This document shows, piece after piece, positions 1 through 9,028 of a stretch of 64,000 nt of DNA (its first letter is position 1; each line of letters opens with the position of its first letter). The position numbers and the translations under genes are program-made. The notes beneath the pieces were generated by a model, which did not search any database, was not told the DNA's origin, and saw only the letters and a program-made list of their open reading frames with translations. Source of the DNA: Gp6-AA40 sp035649635 (GTDB lineage: Bacteria > Acidobacteriota > Vicinamibacteria > Vicinamibacterales > UBA2999); assembly GCA_035649635.1 (NCBI GenBank), contig DASRJE010000136.1:22035-86034 (forward strand), in the 5' to 3' direction.

Positions 1-171
1 TGTAGCCACGTCCGTGGTTCTTGGGCACAAAGCACCAGGCAGTGGCGTCGTTCGCGCAGGGAGACTATGCACCGTGAGCGCGTTCGGAGCAAGGGCACGC
101 CACGGCCCGGTATCCGACTTTGCCGTTGCGTTCGATACTCCTGCTGGATAGGCTGCTCTACAGGAGGAATC

Positions 172-1014
172 ATGCGTCTTCGGAACGGGATCATCGCGAT
201 TCTGTGTGTTGCGGCCGTCGCGACGGCACATGCACAGTGGCTCAACTACCCGGCGGCGGGCATTCCTCGGACGAAGGACGGGAAGCCGGATCTCGCTGCC
301 CCACTGCCGCGCGCAAACGGGAAGCCGGATTTCTCGGGAGTGTGGACCACCGACGGGACAGGGCGCGCGGAGATGGACCGCCTGTTTCCTGGCCTCTCCG
401 ATTTCGCGGTGCCCGGCGATGATCCAGCTACTTTTCCAAAGTACTTCCTGAACGTGTTTGCGGATTACAAGAACGAGGACGTCCCCATCAAGCCGGAAGC
501 GCTGCAGATATCCCTGGCGCGATTCAAGAACGCCGGCAAGGACAATCCAACCTCGCATTGCCTGCCCGCCGGCATCCCGATGGGCGATCTGCTTCCTACG
601 CCGCGCCGGTTCATTCACCTGCCGAATATGTTGGTCATCCTGTATGAAGGCGTGAACCCGCAGCGCATGATTTACCTCGATGGCCGGAAGCACGTCATCG
701 AGCAGCCGTCATGGCTCGGCTACTCGGTCGGCAGGTGGGAGGGCGACACGCTGGTTGTTGATACGCGCGGGTTCAACGATCGCAGCTGGCTCGATGCCTT
801 CGGTCATCCTCACACCGAGGCACTGCACGTCGTCGAACGCATTACGCGAAAGGACTTCGGGCACATGGAAGTCCAGATGACGTTCGAGGATCCCGGCGCA
901 TATACAAAGCCGTTCTCATTCCGGTTCACGCAGACGTTGACGCCGGACACCGACGTCATCGAATACGTCTGTGCCGAGAACGAAAAAGATCGGCAGCACC
1001 TCGATCACCACTGA
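172..1014 (+). CDS. secreted protein of the WEGDTLVV family
   Basis: This encodes an exported protein of 280 residues with no known reaction. The ATG at 172 is preferred over an in-frame ATG at 67 because AGGAGG lies just upstream and a signal peptide (residues 1-22, ending AHA/QW) follows. The mature start carries WLNYP...DGKPDL and KPDFSGVW blocks, and residues 187-200 hold the family motif GRWEGDTLVVDTRG. Two cysteines (about 130 and 267) could form a disulfide. Related proteins sit at 23871, 25656, 35654, 60085 and 60978. I recognise the family as common in Acidobacteriota and usually unnamed. The function is unknown. Confidence 0.85.
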   Translation: MRLRNGIIAILCVAAVATAHAQWLNYPAAGIPRTKDGKPDLAAPLPRANGKPDFSGVWTTDGTGRAEMDRLFPGLSDFAVPGDDPATFPKYFLNVFADYKNEDVPIKPEALQISLARFKNAGKDNPTSHCLPAGIPMGDLLPTPRRFIHLPNMLVILYEGVNPQRMIYLDGRKHVIEQPSWLGYSVGRWEGDTLVVDTRGFNDRSWLDAFGHPHTEALHVVERITRKDFGHMEVQMTFEDPGAYTKPFSFRFTQTLTPDTDVIEYVCAENEKDRQHLDHH

Positions 1015-1041
1015 TCTCGAGGCGCTGCCTGATTTCCTGGA

Positions 1042-2799
1042 TTACGCGCTGACCGGGTTCCACGGATGGAAGGCGCTCTCTTTGTCTTTCAGAGCCGGCG
1101 CCAGGTTCGGGAAGTGCCGTTTCAACACGTCGATCATCGTGTTGTTTTCGACCCAGTCGATGCCTTCCTTCGTGTAGACCTCGGGGCGATAGTCTTTCGA
1201 GAGGAAGCGATCGCTCTTGAGACGACGAGATGCCATGAGCAAGAAGATGCGGAACGCCGTATCGCTGAACCCCATCCCCTCGGGCAACGGCTCGGCCATC
1301 AATCCGACCATCAGATCGACCTTCTCGATGTCGTTGTTGTAGACGTGCTTGATCTCCTGCGCCCACTGCGGGTTGTCGGTCATCTCTTCGATCGTGTCGT
1401 ACGGCTGCTTGTGGACCATCCGCCGGAACTGGTTGTAACGGGGTACGCCGCGCTCGCGGTCGCGCATGATGTCCACCGTCGCCATGTCGAAACGTTCACC
1501 GCTGTCCTTGACGAGGTTCTGGAGATGCCGCGGGTAGTTGTGCAGCCGGATGGCGCCGGGATGCGCGATCCCGAACGAGTAGAAGAGATCCGTGAGGTCG
1601 AATCGCCTGACGATCTGGCGTCCTCGCTGACCTGACATCTCGGGAAGCTCGTAGCGTCCCAATTCGGCGCCGGATGATGCCGAACGGAGCACGTAGTCAT
1701 CCGGTAGCAGCGGATGCATGCGGTACACGGAGACAAACTCTTCGGTCAGCGAGTAGGGCGCCGTGTGGTGATCGGTGGGCGATCCCGGAATACCGGCCAG
1801 CAAGTCGTTGTCCTGAAGCCCGGTGAGCACGTTCTGCGCATCGCGCAGAAGGCCATGCCAGTTGGCGCGCAGTCCGGTTGAGACCAGCGGCCGCGGCAGT
1901 ATCGACGTCGACCACTCGACCGTGTGGATCTTCGCGATGAGGGCAGAGACGACGAGGCGCGACTGCTGAAACAGCCTTTCATCACTCCAGGCAGGATTGC
2001 GCTGCTTCAGGCGATTGCAGACCGCGTTGTGCTCGAGCGCGAAGAGCGCGTGGAGGAGGCTCAACCCCACCCAGCCGTTCTCGGTCATGCCCGTGATCTC
2101 GAGGCCGGTGATTGGATCGATCGGCAGCCGGCCGTCGGCGCCCACTTTGATCTTGCCGTCCTGCCCGGTGCGGATGTTTTTCTGCGCCGTCGCATCCGAG
2201 CCATAGACCTGCGATCCGTCCCACCAGTGCGAGTTCTCGTTGATGTAGGCCGGCGCGCGAGTCGATCCCGCGAGCTTCGGCGGATCGGTCGGCGTGATCG
2301 GAATACGCATGGGCCGCTCGTGCCAGTTGTCGCCGGCAGGCACTGGGACGTTGTGCGTCTTGTCCCAGGACCCTTTCTGATGCACGAACCAGTCATGCAC
2401 CTGGAACTGGATCCATGCTGCCGCGAGTACGTTGAGGAACGGCACGGGCTGGAACTCGGTCCGCGTGAACAGTTCAACGCTGACCGCCCGCGGACTCGGG
2501 TTCATCAGGTTGGCGGTGTCGGGGAAGGTCTCTGCGAGCGGCGTGTTCCGTCCGAAGCGGCTACCAGCCTTACCCATGAAGGGGCACGAGAGATCGTTGT
2601 ACGAACCGTCGGTCGTGCGACCGGTGACCGCCTCCGCCGGCGCGGACGTTTGCGCCTTCGCAAGAGGAGGTTCTTCGGTGTCGTGCAGATTCTGTTTGCG
2701 GAGTTCGTCCCGGGCCTCGTAGAGCTTCGGTCCGCCAACGGCCGGAGGAACCTCGAACCACTCGCGCTCGTGAACTTTGTCGAACACCATGGGGCACAC
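1042..2799 (-). CDS. heme peroxidase, fatty-acid alpha-dioxygenase-like
   Basis: This is a 585-residue member of the animal-type heme peroxidase superfamily. Residues FQVHDWF (132-138) supply the distal His135. YRMHPLLPD (359-367) supplies a Tyr359-x-x-His362 pair, the arrangement of catalytic Tyr and proximal His in plant alpha-dioxygenases. The His-to-His spacing of about 227 residues also fits that family. A conserved-looking ERGVPRYN block is at 449-456. There is no signal peptide, so it is probably cytoplasmic or peripheral. By family, the enzyme would oxygenate the alpha-carbon of fatty acids, but a general bacterial peroxidase remains possible. It is convergent with the preceding gene and apparently transcribed alone. 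Confidence 0.85.
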   Translation of the reverse strand: MCPMVFDKVHEREWFEVPPAVGGPKLYEARDELRKQNLHDTEEPPLAKAQTSAPAEAVTGRTTDGSYNDLSCPFMGKAGSRFGRNTPLAETFPDTANLMNPSPRAVSVELFTRTEFQPVPFLNVLAAAWIQFQVHDWFVHQKGSWDKTHNVPVPAGDNWHERPMRIPITPTDPPKLAGSTRAPAYINENSHWWDGSQVYGSDATAQKNIRTGQDGKIKVGADGRLPIDPITGLEITGMTENGWVGLSLLHALFALEHNAVCNRLKQRNPAWSDERLFQQSRLVVSALIAKIHTVEWSTSILPRPLVSTGLRANWHGLLRDAQNVLTGLQDNDLLAGIPGSPTDHHTAPYSLTEEFVSVYRMHPLLPDDYVLRSASSGAELGRYELPEMSGQRGRQIVRRFDLTDLFYSFGIAHPGAIRLHNYPRHLQNLVKDSGERFDMATVDIMRDRERGVPRYNQFRRMVHKQPYDTIEEMTDNPQWAQEIKHVYNNDIEKVDLMVGLMAEPLPEGMGFSDTAFRIFLLMASRRLKSDRFLSKDYRPEVYTKEGIDWVENNTMIDVLKRHFPNLAPALKDKESAFHPWNPVSA

Positions 2800-2928
2800 T
2801 CCTAGCCGTGTCAGATTGGCGGACGTTCCTGGTGATTAACGCATTCGGGTTGAAGGGCGAACAGCGAACGCGACATATACGCGCGCGCGGAAGAGCTGTC
2901 AAACACAGCCATAGCCGAGAGCGAACGC

Positions 2929-2992
2929 CTAGGCGCCACGCGATGAAGGGACGTCTAGGCCCCAGGCGGTGAATGGACAACTAGGGGCGAAC
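2929..2992. repeat. 26-bp imperfect tandem repeat
   Basis: Two 26-bp units begin at 2929 and 2955, each starting CTAGGC, and a decayed third unit starts at 2981. The third unit overlaps the stop codon of the FGE gene. The second unit contains the GACGTCTAGGCC word that recurs at about 31977-32001. Confidence 0.55.
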
Positions 2993-5900
2993 GATGACCC
3001 ACGATCCATCGGGCGTGCGCCGCAATGTCAGTTCGACGTTGGCCGTCGAGGACTCACCGGCCTGGTTGGCCCGCTTCCAGTCGTACTTCCAACGCAGCTC
3101 ACAGCGCACGATCGCCGTATCGCCTTCGATGGTGATCTGCGACTGGACAACGTCGAGACTCATACCGTTCAGCGCCGACCGTTGCGTCCTGAACTGACCC
3201 GCGCGTGACGGCCAGATGCGCGCGACTTCATTCACGTCGAGGCGGGCATAGGCCGCCTCCAGTCGCTGCAGGACCGCGAGAACCGACGCGTAGTCAGGTT
3301 TCGATTGCGGAGCAGCGCCGGTCTGCGCAGCCGAGGTCTTCGCGCCAGCGGGATTCTGTGGCGCGGTCGCCTTTGGATTTGCGGGTTCCGGTTTCTTCGG
3401 TGTCGGTGGTGCGATCGGAGGTGGTGTTTTGGCGCGTGCGAGTTGCTGTTCGGGCGGAGACGGATTGACTGGATCGAGTGGCGAAATCGCGACGCGAAAA
3501 CCAATCAGAGCGTCTCGCCGGGTCTGACCGCTCGTTCGTCGCTGGGCGGCCCGGACTTCGCCACTTGCCCTCGGTGAGGAATCAGAGGCACCGCTGCGGA
3601 CGACGCGAGTGCCCTGACCACCCAATGCACTGTCGAGGCTTTCGCGCCCGTCGGCAGATAAGTACGGATACGGCCGGTCGAGGCTTCTCGTCCACTCCGC
3701 AACGTTGCCGCTCATGTCGAGCACGCCGTACGGGCTCGCTTCTGATTGCTTGCGTCCCACCGGAACAGGCGTGCCCGCCGGCCAGGCCTGTTGCCTGACC
3801 GCCGCAACAGGCTGCTGACTGTTGCCCCACGGGTAAATGCGACCGTCCGATCCACGTGCCGCCTTCTCCCACTCCGGCTCACTCGGCAGCGTCACATGCC
3901 AGGGACGTTCAGCCAGTCGTCCGGATAACACGCCTGCAATCGGATCCGGAGTTCCCTGCCATGTCTTCAGTCCGTCTTCGAGCCAACGACAGTACTCAAT
4001 CGCCTCGTTCCACGACACGTAGCGAACCGGCCAGTCCTCCGGGCCTTCGAGCGCGCGCCGATCGCCAGGTCGGCATCCACCCTCGTTCACGCACACGCTG
4101 TACTGCGCGACCGTCACTGGCGTGGTGGCGATGAAGAACGTCGGGACGAAAAGGAGATGCTGCGGCTGCTCGTTGCTCTGCGCAGCCGCATCCGTCTTCC
4201 TGTCGCTGCCCATGATGAACTCGCCGGACGGGACCTCCACGAAGGAAATGGATTCCTGTTCTGTTGTCACCTGAGCCTGCGACACGACGACCGGCAACAC
4301 CGCGATTGCCGTCAGGCCAATTGCGCACGACAGTACCAGCCGGAGTAATCCCGGACGGAAGACCAACCACCACCGGAAACGCGCCATGAGACGTTCGCGG
4401 AAGGAGCGCACGGGCGGCGACAGGTCGTTACGCGGTGGCACGAATCGCCCAATGCGCCGGCGAAAGATGCGGGTGAGCAACTCCGGCGCACGCAGCCACA
4501 GCCGGTCTGGACGCGCGCCAAACATGAAGCCGATGAAGACGCGATCGCGAAGCGGGCTTCCAGGCGGTGCGACGGTAATTAGGCCGCGCGGGCCGCCCCA
4601 GCCTGCGATGCGCAGCTTTGATTGATGAGAGTGCGCGCCATCGGCGGCCTGGTGCGCCAGTTCCTCGAGCAGGCGTTCGAGCGTCGCACGCAACCGGCGT
4701 TCGTCGACGGGGGCCAGCAGATCGACCAACGCATGACGAAGCCAGTCGGGCATGAAGCCATGCCTGAACCACGGGAGCCGTGCCAACGCCGGGAGGATTG
4801 AGTAGTCGGGCGGCTCATGGGCAACGCGAAGCGTCAGCGGCCAGGTGATCTCGGGGTATACCGCGCACGCGCACAGCCACGCGAAACCGTCGGGTCCCAG
4901 AAACCCCTTCAGTTGTCGTGTCATCTTCTGCACGATCTCGGGAGGCGGCGCGTTGCGATCGAGCCACCGCACTTCATTCGTGCCGAGAACGGCCGGAAAC
5001 GCTCTCGCATAGGGTGCGGTTCCGAAACTCTCGAGACGGCCGCCCATGATCAGATCCGCAAGCGCGTTCCAACCCGGCTCAGTGGCGGGCAGGACGATGA
5101 AACCGGCTTCGATCAACTCGAATTCGAGCCGCGTCCAGCGATAGGGCGCTTCAGGCGTCAGGTAGATCCGGCGAACAAGAGGGCGCGTCGCCTCGACCCA
5201 GCTCGCCACCTGCCCCGCTCGCTGGTTGAATCCCGCGGCGCTCTCGGCGCAGACCAGGAGCGTTGCGCGATGGTGGCGGCTGACGACTTCCGCGAGGCGG
5301 TACCCGCGCGCGGTCGCTTCGGAGTGAATGAACCGGGGATCATCGTGAAACGAATACCGATCGAGCACGACGCCCAGTTCGGCAAGATGGTCGAGTATCG
5401 CGTCGAAGGTGCGCGCCTGATGATCGTTTTCGCCGCGGCGGCTCACCAGCGCCAGATACTCTGGCGTCGCACGACGGCTGGAGTATCGCGGGACGAAGAA
5501 TCCGGCGGCGCGGACGGTGGCGTCGATGGTGGACGGAACGTCGATCTCGACGAGGGATTCGTCCCGCCGTCGACGCAGCGCGATCGCGGCGCGCCGCAAC
5601 TGCGCTTCCGACACCGGCAGCGCCTGCGTCTCTGGAACGCGCAACGTGACGAGCTCCGGCTCGCCTTCAACTGGCAAGCGCCGGAGCGCCAGTATTCGGC
5701 GGGCGCGATCGATGAGCCACGACAAGCCCCACGCCAGGCCGGCCAACGCGAGTGCTCCGAGCGCAACCGCGGTCCACGGAGTGACCTGCGTTTCCGTGCG
5801 CGTGGCGGGCAGGGCAACCTGGACCCGTGTCGTCGGCGTCGGGAGTTGAGGCACTCCGGCCAACGGCCGGAACCTGATCACGAGCTGCAGCGTGTTCCTC

Positions 5901-6526
5901 CCCAGCCGCGTCTCGAAACTGGCAGACGGAAGACTAGCATCCTCGACAGAGAGGCGGCTCAGTCCGGTTCGCAGTTGGTTACGCGTCGCCGAGAGGACGA
6001 AGCGTCCTCGCTCGTCCACCGGCACGCGATTTCCCTCCCAGACGACCGTGGCCTGCCGCGGCTCGAGGCGCCCGTCAGGTTGCTCCACCACGACGCTGCC
6101 TTGCACGTCCACGAGCGCAACGTTCCGCACGTAGTACCATCGCCACCCGATCAGCAGTGCAACGATCACGGTGGCGGCTGCTACACCCAGCCGCCAGTCA
6201 CGCCAGAACGGCACCGCCGAGTCGCTCGTACCGCGCTTGCCCTCACCAGCCCGGGCTCTCTCCTCGGAAGCGGTCGCTCGTCCAAACCAGTGGCGCACTT
6301 CGTCGGCAAACAGATCCTGTTCGTGGACGGAGGTGCTGAAGATCGGACCGAGGTGGGAAACGAGCCGATCAGGATCGTCATCCAACTGCACGCCCGTCGC
6401 CGCCAACGCGAGCAGCAGTTCGTGGGCCGTGAGGTATTGCCGCGTGTCGATGCGGAATCCCGCGAGACGGAGGCGCTCGACCAGGGCCGACAGATCGAGC
6501 GCCGGGGCCGCCTCGATTTCAATCAT
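2981..6526 (-). CDS. multidomain membrane protein with formylglycine-generating-enzyme (FGE/SUMF1) fold
   Basis: This 1181-residue protein is the last gene of the TIR-MoxR-FGE cassette. Visible parts, in order: a helical N-terminus (1-80) resembling the region before vWA domains in CoxE-like MoxR partners; a membrane helix (113-130); a beta-rich segment (135-225); a second helix (253-272); a region at 310-490 with a vWA-like pattern in which SRRGENDHQ (362-370) stands where DxSxS would be, so the metal site seems lost; a third helix (727-748); an FGE-sulfatase domain (757-1014; GEFIMGS, LPSEPEWEKAARG, GVLDMSGNVAEWT); a Pro/Ala-rich linker (1017-1077); and an NTF2/SnoaL-like tail (1078-1181). 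FGE domains in such contexts are often non-enzymatic sensors, so sulfatase maturation is unlikely. It starts 45 bp after the MoxR gene. Confidence 0.8.
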   Translation of the reverse strand: MIEIEAAPALDLSALVERLRLAGFRIDTRQYLTAHELLLALAATGVQLDDDPDRLVSHLGPIFSTSVHEQDLFADEVRHWFGRATASEERARAGEGKRGTSDSAVPFWRDWRLGVAAATVIVALLIGWRWYYVRNVALVDVQGSVVVEQPDGRLEPRQATVVWEGNRVPVDERGRFVLSATRNQLRTGLSRLSVEDASLPSASFETRLGRNTLQLVIRFRPLAGVPQLPTPTTRVQVALPATRTETQVTPWTAVALGALALAGLAWGLSWLIDRARRILALRRLPVEGEPELVTLRVPETQALPVSEAQLRRAAIALRRRRDESLVEIDVPSTIDATVRAAGFFVPRYSSRRATPEYLALVSRRGENDHQARTFDAILDHLAELGVVLDRYSFHDDPRFIHSEATARGYRLAEVVSRHHRATLLVCAESAAGFNQRAGQVASWVEATRPLVRRIYLTPEAPYRWTRLEFELIEAGFIVLPATEPGWNALADLIMGGRLESFGTAPYARAFPAVLGTNEVRWLDRNAPPPEIVQKMTRQLKGFLGPDGFAWLCACAVYPEITWPLTLRVAHEPPDYSILPALARLPWFRHGFMPDWLRHALVDLLAPVDERRLRATLERLLEELAHQAADGAHSHQSKLRIAGWGGPRGLITVAPPGSPLRDRVFIGFMFGARPDRLWLRAPELLTRIFRRRIGRFVPPRNDLSPPVRSFRERLMARFRWWLVFRPGLLRLVLSCAIGLTAIAVLPVVVSQAQVTTEQESISFVEVPSGEFIMGSDRKTDAAAQSNEQPQHLLFVPTFFIATTPVTVAQYSVCVNEGGCRPGDRRALEGPEDWPVRYVSWNEAIEYCRWLEDGLKTWQGTPDPIAGVLSGRLAERPWHVTLPSEPEWEKAARGSDGRIYPWGNSQQPVAAVRQQAWPAGTPVPVGRKQSEASPYGVLDMSGNVAEWTRSLDRPYPYLSADGRESLDSALGGQGTRVVRSGASDSSPRASGEVRAAQRRTSGQTRRDALIGFRVAISPLDPVNPSPPEQQLARAKTPPPIAPPTPKKPEPANPKATAPQNPAGAKTSAAQTGAAPQSKPDYASVLAVLQRLEAAYARLDVNEVARIWPSRAGQFRTQRSALNGMSLDVVQSQITIEGDTAIVRCELRWKYDWKRANQAGESSTANVELTLRRTPDGSWVIVRP

Positions 6527-6571
6527 TTAACGGACCGTCTCCGCGCAAGGCCGTTCACGAACGACATACCA

Positions 6572-7594
6572 CTACGACGCTTCGAGGAAAGACTCCAGCT
6601 CCGTCTTGATCGAGTCCTGATCCTTGGGATCCTTCGTCAACGCGCTGAGCGACGCGAAGGCGAACGTTCGGACGTCGTTGAGGCGATGCTTGGGCTTGGC
6701 GCCACGCCGCAGCATGTAGGTGAGCCAGTCGATCAGCTCCGCCGGCGAGGTTTGCCGCTTCAACACCTTGCGTTCGCGGATCCGCGCGAAGAACTCGAGC
6801 GCGTCCTGAATCAACGGACCCTGCGTCGAGGGCAACTGTCCCAGCCGCGACAGCAGAATCTCACGCAGCCGATCGGTCGTGGGAAACGGGATGTGGTAGT
6901 AGACGCATCGCCTGAGAAACGGGTCGGGAAGATTCTTCTCCGAGTTGCTCGTGATCACGACGATGGGGCGAAAGTCGCCGGTGATCGCCGCAGGGCCACC
7001 CACCTGAATGTTGTCGAGCTCGGGGATGCGGAAGTACATCTGCTCGATCTCGTTCAGCAGATCGTTTGGAAAATCTCGTGGCGCCTTGTCGATTTCGTCG
7101 ATGAGCACCACGGTGCGAGCGGCGCTGCTGTACAGCACTTCTGTCTGCAACTGCTGCGGAACGCGCTCGGGCGGCAACGCCCGCATCACTGCCCGGCCCA
7201 GCGCGTTGTAGCTGATAAACGGGGCGTTCCCGAGGTTGCCGTCGCCTCTCCCGGGATTCTGCGCCGCCTGGAATCTGCGAATCGCGTCGAAGGTGTAGAA
7301 GAGATCGCGCGCCGCGCTCGTCGACTTGGCCTCGAATTTCTCGACCTCCGCTGTCGTGACATTCAGCCGGTGGCGCGCGGCGAGCTGCCACGCGATGCTG
7401 TGCGCGAGTTGCGTCTTGCCGGTACCCGGATCGCCGGTGACGAGCAACGGCTTGTTCAGCAGGAGCGCCACGTTGACCGCATCGACGAGCCCGTGATCAG
7501 GCAGGTAGCCCGAGGGATGATCGAATTTCGAACGAAGCGATACGGTCTCCTCCGTGGTCGGCTCGATATCGCTTACCTCGCGTGTGTAGTGCAT
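6572..7594 (-). CDS. MoxR-family AAA+ ATPase
   Basis: This 340-residue protein is a single MoxR-type AAA+ domain. Walker A is GDPGTGKT (54-61) and Walker B is VVLIDEIDKA (162-171). Sensor 1 lies at TSNSEK (215-220), followed by a candidate arginine finger in FLRRC (226-230). MoxR ATPases act as chaperone-like remodelers, usually of a vWA partner. Here the only vWA-like partner is the downstream membrane protein with a degenerate metal site. The gene lies 18 bp after the TIR gene and 45 bp before the FGE gene, so all three are probably one transcript. The ATP-binding residues look intact. Confidence 0.92.
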   Translation of the reverse strand: MHYTREVSDIEPTTEETVSLRSKFDHPSGYLPDHGLVDAVNVALLLNKPLLVTGDPGTGKTQLAHSIAWQLAARHRLNVTTAEVEKFEAKSTSAARDLFYTFDAIRRFQAAQNPGRGDGNLGNAPFISYNALGRAVMRALPPERVPQQLQTEVLYSSAARTVVLIDEIDKAPRDFPNDLLNEIEQMYFRIPELDNIQVGGPAAITGDFRPIVVITSNSEKNLPDPFLRRCVYYHIPFPTTDRLREILLSRLGQLPSTQGPLIQDALEFFARIRERKVLKRQTSPAELIDWLTYMLRRGAKPKHRLNDVRTFAFASLSALTKDPKDQDSIKTELESFLEAS

Positions 7595-7612
7595 GGCTGA
7601 TGGAAAGCTGCG

Positions 7613-8854
7613 CTATCCGCTCGCAGCGATGATCTCTCGCACGGCATCGGCGAAACGCTCCATGTGCAACTTGCCGGGACTGTGACAGTAGCGCGCGTCG
7701 GACGGCAGATCGAGGAGTTCACGCTTCTTCGCCGACACAAAGGGCCTGACCCGATCCAATCCCACCCATTCCCTGATGTGGCCTTCCTCCACCGAACACA
7801 ACTTCGGTAGCGGGCTGTGCAACGCGTCCGCCGGGAGTTCATCGTCCGGCCCGTCGTACGTGACATTGATCCACAGCATTGCCGGAAACGGGAGGCGTTC
7901 AGCGGCGGCGCCGGTGGCGGGCGTGCCAAGGGCGACCCAGGCTTCCGCCAGGTTCTTGACCGCGCTGGGTCCGAGTTCGCGACAGTCCGACCAGGTGAGC
8001 TGGACGATCATGACGAGAGGTCGTGCGAGTGCTTTGAAGACGGCCGCGAGCTCGCTGTCAGGAAGCGATCGCCGCCGCACCACTTCGGCCTTGAGCACGC
8101 TCTTCAACTCGTCGGAAAAGCGGCCAGCCTTGAGCCGCGTTCGACTGAGCCGAACCGGATAGAACGCAGCGCCTTCTTCGACGGAGTGGAACACGTCGTC
8201 CAGTACGCCTTCTTCCTTGAATCGCTGGAGCAACTCGTCATGCGACTCCCACTTGTGGCCGTGGACGACACACGCGATGAATCCGGTGGACGACTCGGCC
8301 GAGCGTACGAGCTCGACGAACGCTTCTTCCTGATCGCGGCGGTCGCAGAGAAAGGGCAGGTTACCCGGAACAGAGGAACGGGGCTCGGCCGCAGCCGGGC
8401 GCTTCGACAGCCATTCTCTCAACCGGCTTTCGAGATCCCGATAGTCGCTCTCGCCGCGGTCGGTCAACCGGTACGCCTGCCTGTCTGAGAGCGATTCCAA
8501 GTCTGGCGGCAGCAGGGATTGGTCGGGTGGCGCAGCCGATTCGACGAGCAGCGGTACGACGCGGACGTGCCGGCGGTTGAGGGCCGTACGCAGCTCGCGC
8601 CTGACCCAGTCGTCCTCGTCCTTGAGCCGCGCCAGGTTCTTCGGGTCGAGCCAATCCGGGCCGATCACGGCGAAGACCACGCGGCACTGGGCGAGGGCCT
8701 CGTCGATCTCGTCGGGGAAGCTGGCTCCGAAGTCGATGGATTCCCGCTGCCCGTCAAAGAATACGTCGAAGGAATCCGCGAGCCGGTCGTTCAACCAGCG
8801 CGCCACCCACTTGTCCGTTTCACCGCGACGATAGCTGATAAAGATGTCCGCCAT
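7613..8854 (-). CDS. TIR-domain protein with C-terminal iSTAND-like module
   Basis: This 413-residue protein opens the three-gene cassette. The TIR domain (1-145) starts FISYRRGETDKW, and its WVRRE motif (83-87) carries the Glu expected for NAD+-cleaving TIR enzymes. From about 166 the sequence FLCDRRDQEEAF begins a second domain that fits what I know as the iSTAND (inactive STAND NTPase) module of prokaryotic conflict systems; that assignment is from memory of the motif and is less sure than the TIR call. No signal peptide or membrane segment is present. Inferred role: an effector/sensor kept in check by the MoxR and membrane partners, with NAD+ depletion the likely output if the TIR is active. 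Confidence 0.85.
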   Translation of the reverse strand: MADIFISYRRGETDKWVARWLNDRLADSFDVFFDGQRESIDFGASFPDEIDEALAQCRVVFAVIGPDWLDPKNLARLKDEDDWVRRELRTALNRRHVRVVPLLVESAAPPDQSLLPPDLESLSDRQAYRLTDRGESDYRDLESRLREWLSKRPAAAEPRSSVPGNLPFLCDRRDQEEAFVELVRSAESSTGFIACVVHGHKWESHDELLQRFKEEGVLDDVFHSVEEGAAFYPVRLSRTRLKAGRFSDELKSVLKAEVVRRRSLPDSELAAVFKALARPLVMIVQLTWSDCRELGPSAVKNLAEAWVALGTPATGAAAERLPFPAMLWINVTYDGPDDELPADALHSPLPKLCSVEEGHIREWVGLDRVRPFVSAKKRELLDLPSDARYCHSPGKLHMERFADAVREIIAASG

Positions 8855-8876
8855 GGCACGGGCCTAACCGGGCGCC

Positions 8877-8882
8877 ATTATA
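8877..8882 (-). promoter_or_regulatory. possible -10 box for the TIR-MoxR-FGE cassette
   Basis: On the minus strand TATAAT sits about 23 bp before the TIR start codon. A good -35 box is not obvious and no Shine-Dalgarno is visible before the ATG, so the transcript may have a very short leader. Confidence 0.3.
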
Positions 8883-9028
8883 GAACCGCGATTGACACCC
8901 TTCGGCACACAGATCCCTATAGGGTGAAACGTCAGGGCGTCCCTATCGGAACAGACTTTTGCCTGCCTTGTTCCGCAGGATGTCGGACCCCCAGGTCAGG
9001 ATTCCGCGGAGTGGCTGGATTTCTGTGT

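Noticed and set aside
4817..7600. Very long plus-strand open frame (927 codons) opposite the FGE and MoxR genes
   Set aside because: It is antisense to two well-supported genes with clear motifs, has no domain content and an amino-acid make-up typical of a shadow frame in high-GC DNA.
8893..8921. Plus-strand TTGACA with a weak -10 upstream of the third ADOP gene's end
   Set aside because: A plus-strand promoter here would read antisense into the ADOP gene; a chance match is more likely than a real promoter.
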